The translations under genes and the position numbers were made by a program. From assembly GCA_020055645.1 (NCBI GenBank), contig CM034546.1:72168001-72232000 (forward strand): a DNA stretch of 64,000 nucleotides. Direction: 5' to 3'. Shown here one piece after another: positions 1-11,275 of the stretch (position 1 is its first letter; each line of letters begins with the position of its first letter). Below the pieces are notes generated by a model, which worked only from the letters and a program-made list of their open reading frames with translations, ran no database searches and was not told the origin of the DNA. The stretch is from Tomocerus qinae. Taxonomy: Eukaryota > Arthropoda > Collembola > Entomobryomorpha > Tomoceridae.

Positions 1-1
1 T

Positions 2-3000
2 CGTTTCACTGAGATTGCTAGAGATTTAGAAGACTTGAAGAATAAGTTAGATAAACCTGTATTTCTCTCTGAATCGATTTTAATTGGAAAGCCGAAAATT
101 GCTTTCCTATTTACAGGGCAGGGATCCCAATATGTAGGAATGGCTAAGGAACTGTCTGAGACAAGTCCAATATTTGCAAATGCATTTAATGGTTGCAATA
201 AAATAATCGAGAACAATTTAGGCTTTTCTGCGAGGGATGTTCTTTGGGAACTAGATTCCAAAAACAATGTCAACGAAACAATTCATAGTCAAATATCAAT
301 CTTCTGCATTGAGTACAGTTTGTTGAAATTGTGGGAAAGCTTTGGGATAAAGCCAGATTGTGTATTGGGTCACAGTGTAGGAGAATTCGCTGCTTCGGTG
401 GCTTCTGGAGTGATGACACTTAAAGAAGCACTTCTACTTGTGTCTGAACGAGCGAAGCTAATTAATGGTTTGCCCAAAGGAGGGATGCTGGCAGTTAGAG
501 CCTCGAAGGATAAAGTAGAATATCTAATTGAATTATTTGCTACACGCAATTCCTCTGACAAATGGATTGATATTGCCGTAATTAATTCCATGGACGAAAT
601 AGTTGTAGCTGGGGAAGTTTTCACATTGAAAATATTTTCAGAATTGTGTACAGCTAATAATATAAAATCTCAAATGCTTGCAGCTAGTCACGCATTTCAT
701 TCCCGTGCAATGGAAGGTATGCTTGATGAGTTTGGTGCAGTGGCGAGGGAAATTAAATATAAATCTCCTACTTGTCAATACATATCCGGTTCAATTGGCA
801 AGGTTTTAGATTTAAACGATTTAACATCAAACTATTGGCAAAATCATGCACGATATTCTGTTGACTTTACTAAAGGAATTAAACTAACCAGTGAACAGGG
901 ATGCAATATTTTCGTTGAAATTGGAGCACATCCAATTTTATTAGCTCTTGGAATGATCAATTTATCAATGGAAGAACAACAGAATTGTCTGTGGCTTCCA
1001 TCCATACGCAAAAATGAAGAAAATTGGTTCACAATATTCGGAAGTCTATCTAAGTTGTATGTCAATGATGTTGATATTGATTGGGAGAGAATGGAGTCTT
1101 GTTATTCCAGACGAAAAATTGATTTACCTCATTATCCTTTTCAAAGACAGAAATTCTGGATTGATTCTAAATCAGAACCACTTTCGAAACCTCTTCACCC
1201 AATGCTGGGTAGAAAAGCTTCTTTAGCCGTAGTTAAAGAGCAAGTTTTCTATAATTCTTGGGATTTGCAAGATTTTTCCTATTTGAGAGATCATCAAATT
1301 ACAAGTTTAATTATATTACCAGGTGCAGGTATTTTGGAACTTATTTTAGCTGCTGGAAAAGAGGTCTTTAATATAACAAAAATACACAACACTAATTTAC
1401 TAGTCGAGGATTTTGTAATCGAGGCACCAATAGAATTGGAAGACGACAAAGAGCAGAGAATTCAAATTATTGCTTCTAAAGTAGAAGGAAAAGAGGAATT
1501 TTTAATCCGAGTATTTCTCTACAAAAATTTAAATGGATACAATGAAGAGAAAGGATGGAGACAATTTGCTATGGCCAATGTGTCCATAAATAGTAGTGCA
1601 AAGAATAATTATAAATTACCACTTGAATCAGAATGTACTGACGAAATCTGCATGGAAGAATTCTATAATGCATTTGCTAAAGCAGGTATAAATTTTGGAG
1701 TTATGTTTAAGAGCATCTCAAAAATGTTGACAGGGGAGAATCACATTTTAGCCAAAGTTCCTTGCCCAGAGAATTGTGGGAATATCAATGCGTATGTTTA
1801 CCATCCTATTGTCCTGGACGCTATGTTGCAAACATTTTCAATAATTTCTGGTAAACGAACGGACGCTTCTGATTTGCACCTGCCAGTGGGAATTTCTAAG
1901 TTTTCGATGATATCAAAAACAAATGCAAATTATTTTTTAGTGCACATTGCCAAGGATAGTGGAATAATCAATCTGTACGATGATAAAAAAATGTTATTAG
2001 CTTCTATGTCAGGCGTCAGAGTGGTGAAAACATCAATCGGCTCTTTCATGAATGTTATCACTGGTATAAAAAACAAACTCCCTGGAATGTATAATGACGT
2101 TTGGCGATCCCGTGATGCGCCATTTCATTCGAGGGTAGATTTCTCATATCTAAAATCAGCCGCTGATATTTTGCAGGGTATAGAGAAAAATATGCAGGAA
2201 ATGTCAAAATATTATGATGCTATGTCTGAGGGAATGGAAATATCTCAGAGAAGTATTGTTGCTTATTATTTCATCTTGGCATTTTATAAGCTTGGTTGGA
2301 AACCAAAATTAGGTGATAGATTCACGACAGAAGGCTTTATGTCTGATTTAGCAATATATCCCATTTACATAAATTATGTAAACCTTGGGTTAACTATAAT
2401 GTCAGAAGCTGACTTTTTGATAAATACTAGCAAAAGTAGCAATTCTGAGTGGGTTATCCACAAACAACCGTTGTTATATCACGAAGTCTCCTCACTTATA
2501 TCCGAATGTTTAAGAAAGGTGGAAGTAATTGAAAATTTTAAATTTGCCGAAAAATGGGTCGTTGGACATTGTGGTGAAAAAATAAGCGACTATTTATCTG
2601 GGAATATTACAGGAATTAATTTACTTTTTGGTGAAGAAAACAAAAATATAGATCCATTAATTATTTATACTGAAGCACAAGGGAGTGAATTAGCTAATCT
2701 TAGAATTGGTGCATATTTACAAGAATTGTTTTTGCCTACGAAGGCAAAAGGATCAATAGTTAGAATTTTAGAAGTTGGAGCTGGCAGCGGAGCTACTGCT
2801 AAAGAAATTATAAATCGATTTCAAAAACATGGAATAAAATTTCGATATACATTCACTGACATTTCAACACACTTTTTGGTAGAAGCAGAGAAATCGTTTA
2901 AACATATTTCTGCTATTGATTACAAATTGCTAAATATCAATATAGACCCAAAGTTACAGGGATTCGTCCCTTATACTTATGATGTTGTTGTAGCTTCAAA

Positions 3001-6000
3001 TGTACTCCACGCAACAGAATACTTAGAGTCGTCAATAATTAATGTCCGTCAGCTATTAGCTCCATCGGGAATTTTGATGTTGATGGAAATGTTGACACCG
3101 ATTAGGCATATTGACATGATATTTGGAGTTTTAGAAGGCTACTGGGCTTTCAAAGACTACGAAATCCGACCAAATCATCCATGCGTAGGAGAGACAACAT
3201 GGAAAAATCTATTGCGGAAAAATGGTTTTTCTTCCGTGGCAAACATTTCCGATAAAAAAGAGCATCTTACCACTTTGGTTGCTCAATCAACTTGTGAAAA
3301 TTACGCATATAAGCCACAACTCTGTTTAGACCCTTCAGGCATTAAGTCTCCTTTGTGGATAATCTTCGCAGGGCATAATGTTGAGGTCACTAATGGATTA
3401 AACATTGCAATTGACAGTTCTGGTTGTAGTGTTTTAATAGTTAATAATAAAGATGACCAAACATATGATAATTTTGGTCTACACCGATCTGTGGATTATA
3501 GCAACGAGAATGAAATAGGCAATTTTATGTCTTCGTGCCACACTAATTACGATGTAAAAGGATACATTTCACTGATAGGATTAGATGATACGAATCACCA
3601 AGAATATTTAGCAAAATCTACTATGAATATTTGCAAATACATTTGTGTCTCTGGAAATGGTGCAAATAATATTAAATTCATAATTGCTACTCGTGGGATT
3701 TTCTATATTGGAGATCAGGGTCGTGGTCATCCGTCGGCAGCTACGATTTGTGGAATTGTCAAGAGTTGCAATAACGAACGTCAAGAATTGCAAGGCTGTG
3801 TAATTGACTTAGACCCTGATAGTAACGACCCTATCCATGAAAGTAATCAAATATTTTTTCAGATGTGGACTTCAGAACCAGATGTACTTATAGCATACAG
3901 GAATAATAAGCGTTTTGTTTTGCGGTTTTCTCCTATGCCATCTCCACCGGCGCAATTAAATCTACCTAGTGGTGGTTATGAAGCAACTATCCCCTTAACT
4001 AAGAAAATAGATGATCTGACTTTCAAAGCACTTAAAATTGGCGATTTAGATAATGATGAAGTGGAAGTGACTATTCGTGCTACGAGTTTGAATTTCAGAG
4101 ACATTTTTGTTATTTTGAAACCAGATATGTTTCATTCGCAATTCAAAGCTATAGGAACGGATTTTTCAGGAGTTGTTTCTCGTGTGGGCAACCAGGTAAC
4201 GTCATACAGAATTGGGGACGAAGTGGTAGGAATTTCTGATTCCAGCACTGTGGCGAGTCATGTTGTGGTTAGTTCTAAATGTATTCTTCATAAACCCAAA
4301 CATGTGACATTTGCGGAGGCTTCCACCCTTCCGACTGTCTTCTTGACTGCCTATGAATGTTTGATTAGAGTCGGAAATGTCAAAATAAATGAAACGGTTT
4401 TGATTCACGTTGCCTCTGGAGGGGTAGGACTTATTGCTATACAACTTGCCCAATTTATTGGGGCTAACATCATTGCCACTGCTGGTAGCAAGCGAAAAAG
4501 AGCCTATCTTCGGTCTTTAGGCTTAACTAACGTTTTCCATTCACGTGATCTGACATACGGAGAGGAAATACAAAAGGTTACAAAAGGAAGAGGAGTAGAT
4601 TTTGTTTTGAATTCGTTGACGGGTGCCGGATTTAAGGAAACTTCTTTAAAAGTTTGTGCAACTAATGCAAAATTTGTAGAAATTGGAAAATTAAATATTT
4701 GGAAACCCGAAGATGTAAAAACCCTTAGGCCTGATGTGAGATATTTTATTATGAATTTGGAGACAGTAGAAATGGACGAAATGAACAAAATATTGGTCGA
4801 AATGAATGATTCATTATTAAGAAACCACATTAAACCCTTACCATTCACAAGATTCGTGGTGTCGCAAGTCAAAGAAGCTTTGCATTATTTTCTGAAAGCT
4901 CAACATATTGGGAAGGTCGTAGTTACAATGCCTGAAATTAATGATAGCTTAGGAAAACATTACAGTAATGATTTACTCTTCAGTGAAAACTCAACTTATT
5001 TAATTACAGGTGGGTTGGGTGGTATTGGTTTAGAAGTTGGAAAGTGGATGGTCAAGTGTGGAGCTGAACATGTAGTTTTAGTAGGTAGAACAGCTCCTAA
5101 TGAAAAGACACAGGAAGTTTTGAAAGCCTTAAGTACAAAGGCAGTGAAGATTCTCACTCGTCAGGTTGATATAGGAGATTGGAAGCAATGCCAGGAACTG
5201 TTCGAAATAATCAAAAAAGAAATGCCCCCATTAAGAGGAGTAATCCACTCAGCGGGCCAATTGTCCGATGCAATACTTGCAAATCAAACCTGGGAAAAAT
5301 TTCAAGACGTATTTAATGCGAAAGTGAATGGTGGATGGAATTTGCACAATTTGACCAAGTCATTGAATTTAGAGTATTTCGTCTTATTTTCTTCAGCGGC
5401 TGCCAATATAGGCCCTCCAGGACAAAGCAATCACGCAGCTGCTAATATGTTCCTCGATGCGCTGGTCCATTACAGACACTCATTGGGGTTACCGGCTCAG
5501 ACAATAAACTGGGGAGGTAAGTCGAAATATGGTTAGTTTTAACTTGAGGTCCCTGTAGTCCTAACTACCTTGTAAATCGAAAGAGAAAAAAATGTTTTTA
5601 ATGTAGAAAGTTGAAAATTTGCCCTGTTTCCAAATCTCTGAATTTACCCATGTCCCCTAAAATATTATTTTGGAACGTTGTTTCCAGTCATTTTAAGAAT
5701 CGCGTTAGAAATTGTTCCTCAAGTTTTAGTTAGTACAGTATAATAAGATTTTAGAACGTTTTTGAGTTACAATAAGTACTATAGTTAAAAACTATAAATC
5801 TACGGTCCGCTCATTAGCTAAATTTTTGTTTAATGACTGTATCTGTAATTTGAGTATCTAGCTGTAACTAATTATGACTGAATATGGTTTTTTTCAAAAT
5901 CTAAAAAGCATTTGATAATTTTAACCTAATTAACTTATTTTAACGTTTTTATTTTGTTTAAATTAGCATGGTCAGAAATTGGGGCTGCTACAAATACGGT

Positions 6001-7863
6001 CTACGGAAAGGAAGGGGCCTTTGGAGTTACATCATTTAGCCCAGGTTCATAATGAGCCATATTTTTCATTTCGTTATCTTTATGGATTTGCTATACAATA
6101 TTCAACAATAATGTTAATTTTCAGGTCAAGGAATTGCAGCACTGAAATTTATTATGAGTCGTCCTTACATTCAGACAACTGTATTACAGCTTGATGCTGT
6201 TGCTTTTGTTGATGCATTCCCAAAATCACAGGAGTTACTATCAGAGTTGACTGTTGGACAACAAACCGCAAATTCTCAATGGTCAGCTCAAACCGAACAA
6301 TTTTGGAAAGACATCGAAGATTTAGACGTGGAAGGGCGAACAGTGTTCATCAAGAAGTATTTAGAATCAATAATTAGACAAACGTTGAAACTTCCTGAAA
6401 CTGAAGCAATAGACGAGTATCAATCGTTTTCAGAAATGGGTTTAGATTCTTTAATGGCAGTGGAAATGAGAAACAAATTGCAATCAATATTCGGAAAGAG
6501 GTTGCAAATAAATCCGACTTCTCTATTAGATTATCCTACTTTGGCTAGTCTCAGCAAATTTCTTGGTGAATTAACAATGACCGTTAGTGTATCGTCTTGT
6601 AGGCCAGATGATGAAGTTGTTCTTGAGGAACAACGTAAGTTAGTGAAACAAGATTCTATTCTACCAAATCATATTTCCAAAATTGGGGAAGCAGTTAACG
6701 CATCCGAAGTTAAAATTATATTAGTGACAGGATCTACTGGACATTTTGGTCCGTATTTATTAGTAGAACTTGTGAGAAGGGAGCATCTTAATATTATTTG
6801 TTTGGTTCGCGGGAAATCATTAGCTTTTGCTGAAAAGAGATTTGCAGAAAACCTCAAAAAGTTCAAATTGAGTCATATTTTAAAATATGGTAACATATCT
6901 GTTGTTTTAGGGGACATTACGGAAAAGTATTTTGGTATGGACGAGGAGAAATACACCAAATTGACAAATACAGTGGATGCAGTATTTCACTGCGCAGTGA
7001 AGGCGAACCACGTAGAAATATACCGAAAATCAAAAACAACCCAGGACATTAGATCAGTAAACGTCTTAGGAACACTTAATGTATTGGAATTCGCCACAAC
7101 CTCTCGAACTAAACGAGTCAGTTTTACATCTAGCTTTAGTGCTGCTACTGAATTAGACAATGACGGTTTTATTTCGGAAGATTTGCCAGATGAGAAAAAC
7201 AATGGAGATAATTTGGGAGAAGGTTATGCATATACAAAGTTTGTTGGTGAGAAATTAATAGGTCAGGCTATCAAACGTGGAATACCATGTCAAATTTTCA
7301 GATACGCTATGCTAACTGGCGATAGTAAATCCGGTCATTTCACTCTAGATACAAACTTTTTAATGAATTTTTTTCTCACAAGTTTGCAAATGAAAGTTTT
7401 TCCTTCCGTTCCTGGAGGATGGCATTCCATGGCCGTGGATTGCGCTGCTAAGTTAACTTCCATGATTATTTTCAACGACAAAGCAGATGCTGGTATATAT
7501 AACATAGTGGATCCTGTTCCACTAACATCGAAAGATTTTGTAAAAGTTACCTCTGAATGTGGGCTGAATATGACCATAATTGATGACAAAGAGTTTACGA
7601 AAAGATTTCTTGACGATGAAAATTATTTAATAAATATTTTTAAAGAAGCACTTGGCAACAGAGAGGGAAGTGAGATACTAGCTGGAGTCAGTCCTGTATT
7701 TAGACATGCTATGAAAGAAAAGGGGAGTATTTTCCGCATTAGTAATAAATTGTCGTCTTTCGTCCCAAAAATAGAAACAATGATTCCATCGGCATCAGAC
7801 ACTCTTAAAAATATGTTTCAATTTGCCAAATCGGAAGGATTTTTTCAGAAATTGAATATATGA
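2..7863 (+). CDS. Highly reducing type I polyketide synthase with C-methyltransferase and terminal reductase (5' partial)
   Basis: The visible exons are 2-5516, 5967-6044 and 6125-7863. They join in phase with GT-AG borders (AG|GTAAGT at 5516/5517) and encode 2443 residues ending in TGA. The frame is open to the left edge, so the start and the ketosynthase are outside the window. Domain order is acyltransferase, dehydratase, C-methyltransferase, a degenerate pseudo-KR linker (about 3330-3960), enoylreductase, ketoreductase, acyl carrier protein and NAD(P)-dependent thioester reductase. In this family the enzyme extends a chain from malonyl-CoA, can methylate with SAM, reduces each beta-carbon, and the last domain releases the product as an aldehyde or alcohol. 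The two introns (450 and 80 bp) show that the gene sits in a eukaryotic genome and is not a bacterial contaminant. A C-methyltransferase between DH and ER is typical of fungal and bacterial synthases and is absent from animal fatty-acid synthase. The domain assignment is firm; the product is unknown. Confidence 0.93.
98..1010 (+). other. PKS acyltransferase domain
   Basis: Residue numbers count the TTG at base 35 as 1. The entry motif GQGSQYVGM is followed by the nucleophile elbow GHSVGEFAA with catalytic Ser114 (codon 374-376). The second catalytic region reads SHAFHS (218-223). HAFH at this place is the signature of malonyl-CoA-selective domains; methylmalonyl-selective ones usually have YASH. 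Methyl branches, if present, would therefore come from the SAM-dependent methyltransferase further along, not from the extender unit. Confidence 0.9.
1180..2070 (+). other. PKS dehydratase (double hotdog) domain
   Basis: The first hotdog carries His420 (codon 1292-1294) in the stretch HQITSLIILP. This matches HxxxGxxxxP except that the Gly is Ser. The second hotdog carries HPIVLDAMLQ with catalytic Asp595 (codon 1817-1819). Both catalytic residues are present, so activity is likely. The effect of the Gly-to-Ser change is unknown. Confidence 0.82.
2170..3290 (+). other. PKS C-methyltransferase domain
   Basis: SAM-binding motif I is LEVGAGSGATA (about 2768-2800), followed by YTFTDIS, then DVVVASNVLHAT and a GILMLMEM strand. 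The last helix contains WKNLLRKNGF. These are the landmarks of the C-methyltransferase inserted between DH and ER in highly reducing synthases. It would add a methyl group to the alpha-carbon of the ACP-bound beta-ketoacyl intermediate. The core motifs look intact. Confidence 0.88.
3960..4940 (+). other. PKS enoylreductase domain
   Basis: A medium-chain dehydrogenase fold is recognisable from SLNFRDIF, GTDFSGVV and GDEVVGI. The nucleotide-binding glycine motif is HVASGGVGLIAIQLAQ (about 4404-4452). GVDFVLNSLTG and a typical C-terminal FLKAQHIGKVVV follow. The motif is complete, which predicts full reduction of enoyl intermediates with NADPH. Many fungal enzymes of this layout have lost ER activity; this one shows no such decay. 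Confidence 0.88.
4990..6044 (+). other. PKS ketoreductase domain, split by intron 1
   Basis: The Rossmann motif LITGGLGGIG starts near 5000. The active-site strand FVLFSSAAANIG supplies the catalytic Ser. The position normally held by the catalytic Tyr (GQxxYAAAN) is His: GQSNHAAAN, codon 5432-5434. The domain end is interrupted by intron 1 (5517-5966). After splicing it reads NWGAWSEIGAA, the expected terminal strand, which confirms the splice sites. Exon 2 is only 78 nt and both flanking introns are in phase 1. Confidence 0.85.
6300..6570 (+). other. PKS acyl carrier protein domain
   Basis: Helical carrier-protein sequence with the phosphopantetheine motif MGLDSLMAVEMRN. The Ser that takes the prosthetic arm is codon 6448-6450. 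Only one carrier domain is present, as expected for an iterative enzyme. Confidence 0.92.
6700..7863 (+). other. PKS terminal thioester reductase (R) domain
   Basis: This is an extended short-chain dehydrogenase domain fused behind the ACP. The NAD(P) motif is VTGSTGHFG (from about 6724). A FTSSFSAA strand follows, then the catalytic pair YAYTK with Tyr at 7225-7227 and Lys at 7237-7239. The family is the Lys2/NRPS/PKS reductase group, which releases the chain by hydride transfer as an aldehyde and sometimes an alcohol. No thioesterase is seen, so reductive release is the expected off-loading route. Confidence 0.87.
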
Positions 7864-7976
7864 TAGTATTTAGAAAACTGTAATAATAATTAAGTATTCT
7901 ACTAATCCCTTCGCTAAGAGCAACGTAAGGGTTTTTTGATAGCAATGTTTCTTGTAATATATCTTCACTTCACGTC

Positions 7977-7982
7977 AATAAA
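7977..7982 (+). terminator. PKS polyadenylation signal
   Basis: An AATAAA hexamer lies 114 nt after the PKS stop codon in AT-rich sequence with no other coding signal. It is the first canonical hexamer downstream of the stop. Confidence 0.5.
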
Positions 7983-8080
7983 ATATTCCTTATGAGCTGA
8001 GGTTGCTTGAGGTATAGTATAAAATATAGATATGAGTGCGGAGTCACAACTCTGTTACATTACAGAGTCATTATTAGAAT

Positions 8081-8232
8081 CGTATTAGGGATTTTTTCAC
8101 CAAATTTAATCTAAATCGGAAGTGGTCTATCTTCTAACTTTATCTAGGTTTTGTCAAAATTGAAAATCCACAAAATTGTTGGGAAATCGTTTGCCTCCGA
8201 TTTGGTGAAATTTAGTGAAAAATCCCTAATAT
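8081..8232. mobile_element. Short hairpin MITE-like element
   Basis: Arms 8081-8120 and 8196-8232 are imperfect inverted repeats of about 38 bp sharing TATTAGGGATTTTT and the AAATCGGA end, with a 75-bp loop. No open frame. A clear target duplication was not found, so the borders are approximate. Confidence 0.5.
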
Positions 8233-8280
8233 GATTTTTATAATGATTCTAGAAACAATATTCCAAAATAATATTTTTGA

Positions 8281-8790
8281 GACCTGCACAGATTCAGAGA
8301 ATTGAAAAAAGGGTTATTCCAAATGACAATTTAGTCACTTGGCAAGATGGGACACCGGGGCATTTCAGACTTTCAGATGTTACAGAATGGTTTGATACCC
8401 ATTTCCCTGGCATATGGATGGGTGAGGGAGGACCGGTTTCATGGCCACCAAGATCACCAGACTTATCACCTTGTGATTTCATTTCAGTCATTGGGGAATC
8501 GTCGAGGATAATGTCCAAGCCGATAAGCCAACAAAATTATTGAAACTACGCCAATGCATCGTTACAAAAATGAAAAATAAGTCAGAAATTTTGTAAAAAT
8601 TCAGGTCGGTCAGTGCTGAAGCTATTACGCCGGTACCTGGAAGTGGGTACTCAAATTCAGAAATCTCATTAAAAAACGCATGCTTTTCACATGGTGTGCA
8701 TATCATTGTAATACACTTAACCGATCGTCAGTTATTAAAGGTCAAAGTTCATGTATACATCATTCTGAGACACCCTGTATATATATATCA
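8281..8790 (+). pseudogene. Tc1/mariner-type transposase fragment
   Basis: The frame holds WQDGTPGHF, a typical second-Asp region of the DDE catalytic core, and WPPRSPDLSPCDF, a typical third-Asp region. These are characteristic of IS630/Tc1/mariner-like transposases common in insects. After DF the frame shifts and similarity continues in another frame (about 8495-8590). The N-terminal half, including the DNA-binding domain and first Asp, is missing. The sequence CACCCTGTATAT at 8771-8782 resembles the terminal bases of such elements and may be the right end. A dead relic. Confidence 0.72.
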
Positions 8791-9857
8791 TATAATATAT
8801 CATGTCATCATTGAACCTATTTAGTAGTATGTACAGTAAATTTAAGTCATGTAAATATTATCTCATGAGGTATTAAAACGTAATGAAAACACTAAAAATA
8901 AAGCTCAAATCCGCATATAATTTAGAATAAATTTTTATTACTCTTAATCAAAAGTTGAACTTATTTTACTCGACATAAGACAAAATTTAATCAGTAGACA
9001 CTTTATCATAATGTGAGGAAGTGTCAGAGGAAGGTCCATGTTGAACATAACTATTACTAATTGTAACTGATTAGCCTTATAACATAAAACTTAACAGGGA
9101 CAAAAAGTGGGATAAAAAATTTCGAAAGTATATTCTTCCACCTTAGGAGATAATCGTAAGCATTTTTAAAACGACAAATTCTCTCGTGGGTAATATTTTA
9201 AGAGTAAATTCTTGATAACAAAATGCACAAGACCTTTTCGGAAACCTGTTTGGTTATTAAATTTAATATTATCCCACTAAAATGTAGTTAAAACCCTATA
9301 AAATGAAATTTTTCATTGAGCATCAGTACACAATTTCGAATAAATGTTTATCATTTTTAACCAAACGTTGTACTCAACATGGGAAAAAATTAATTATTAA
9401 AAGTTTGCTCAAATATTGAGTAATGGTGAATCCTTGCGAATATAAATAGAAAATCTCAACTATGAGAATATGAATACTGAATATTGTTTGTTGCACAAAA
9501 TACAGTTATATACAGACAATCAACTATTGAGTTAAATACATACTCAAATCAGTTGTAAACATGTTCACAAAACACGGTGGGTGTTGCGCAATACAATTGA
9601 GAATATTTACTACAATGTTGTGCAAAATAGGATATTTTTCTGTTATGGGAATAGTAATTAATTCCGAGAAAAAAGTGTTTTAATTACCATTCTGTACTAT
9701 GTGATATTATTCTAGCTTTTCTGCATATAAATTGATATTTTTGTAACGTTTGCTGCTAGTTAGATAATAAGATTGGACGCCTCTACAGCTCTCAAATATT
9801 TCCTCTTTTATTAAATTTTTGCACATTGTTACTGTCAAAGGCAATTAAAACTTCTAA
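8791..9857 (+). promoter_or_regulatory. 5' flank of elongase copy 1 (shared with copies 2 and 3)
   Basis: No gene. From about 8930 the sequence is recognisably homologous to 24240-24828, 33600-34187 and 35730-36286, the flanks of the other elongase copies. The best-kept part is the last 150 bp, with a TATA-like CATATAAAT near 9724 followed by a GTTTGCTGCTAGT block. A core promoter is plausible, but no transcript data support it. Confidence 0.45.
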
Positions 9858-11112
9858 ATGGCTGCGGAAGCACTAAGAGAGTTGGGCCTTATCCCGAGGG
9901 GCTTTGAAAACCCACCAAAGCACGAACCCTTTTGGTATGACATGAACGAGACTCGTTACTGGGTCAGGAAATTTCTTCCTAATTGTCTCTATATTTGTGC
10001 CATTTATTTCCTATTCGTCACATTTGGACCATCTTACATGAAAAATAGAAAATCATTTAAACTGAAAACGCCTCTCGTTCTGTGGAATGCATCTTAGGCT
10101 ATATTCTCAATTGCTGGCTTTACAAGAGTTGCTCCAGAATTTTTTGGAATTTTGTTATCACCCGATGGGTTTCATAAAACTGTCTGTTCATTGTAAGCTA
10201 AATTATGAAGAATACAATTTCTCTAAACAAAATTAATAATAAAGACTTAAATTTAAAATTCAAAATATTTTGCTAATTTGATAAGTTTATCGTTTTAACC
10301 AAATCAGTAATGGAGTGAATGAGTGAATCAACCGGCTACATTTTGGGCGCTGGCGTTTACAATTTCAAAGATTGCCGAGCTGTTCGATACTGTGTTTATT
10401 GTACTCAGAAAAAAGCCGTTATCCTTTCTACACTGGTTGGTCGATTTAAAAAAAATTACCGAAATGGTACAAGTAAAAACATGTTGTTATTAAATATTTT
10501 GAAATTAGGTTCCATCATCTCAGCATGGCTTGGACGACGTTTTATATGTTCTCTGAAGGAGAACCCATGGGTCGATGGGGAATTTTAAATTTCGGCGTGC
10601 ACTCAATAATGTATTCACTACACCATAATGTTAATATAATAAAATATATTGTTTAAAACTCCATATTATGTTTATAACTTTGATATACAATTACATTCTA
10701 ATTAGTTCCGGTGCAGAAATATGTTAAGATAATTTTAATTCATTGATTATTATAAGAAAAATATTTATCACAATATTTACATTTGCTAGTCACTTAGAGT
10801 AAAACTTCCAAAGAAAGTGTCCATGATTGTGACGAGTATTCAAATCTTGCAATTTATCATAGGGCTCTATGTACATTTCTACACGATCAGGGTTCAAGGT
10901 AACACACCTCAATTTTTCATTTGAAATACAATGACGTACGAAAATTATAAACATATCAATTTTTCATAGCTCAAGGCGGAGATTGTTTCAGAACGACTAA
11001 TTCGAAGCGAATATATATTTTCCTTGGACTATATAACGTACCTCTCCCTCTTTGTTAGACTGTTTTACAACTCCTACATTTTACAGCTCCCAGCAAAGCT
11101 AAAAAACAATAA
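9858..11112 (+). pseudogene. ELOVL6-like elongase pseudogene (copy 1)
   Basis: The five exon remnants are about 9858-10192, 10308-10435, 10509-10630, 10790-10898 and 10970-11112, in the same arrangement as the intact copies. Lesions are direct: a Leu TTA codon has become TAG at 10095; 9 nt of exon 1 are missing (Glu-Lys-Asn lost before DMNETRY); an 8-nt duplication in exon 2 (GAGTGAATGAGTGAAT) shifts frame and brings in TGA; 2 nt are lost near the exon 3 end; the exon 3 donor GT is destroyed (ATG|GTAA became ATGTTAA); a 4-nt TATA insertion in exon 5 leads to a stop. No full-length product is possible. Confidence 0.9.
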
Positions 11113-11275
11113 TTGCTACGTTTATCATAATTAAATTCCACCATTATTTCAAGTGTCCCACGTATCAAAACATCAAAAAGGCTGGCTCAAAATTCATCAC
11201 AATAAAAATATAATACGATTAGTTTAAGGTTGTACTTATCGTTATAATATCATGCTTACTTCTTCCCCCACAGTA

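Noticed and set aside
8294-8518. Minus-strand frame over the transposase relic
   Set aside because: A shadow of the plus-strand transposase fragment, which carries the recognisable DDE motifs.
10319-10588. 89-codon frame in elongase copy 1
   Set aside because: It arises from the 8-nt duplication that shifts exon 2 and reads through intron 2. It does not encode elongase motifs in frame.
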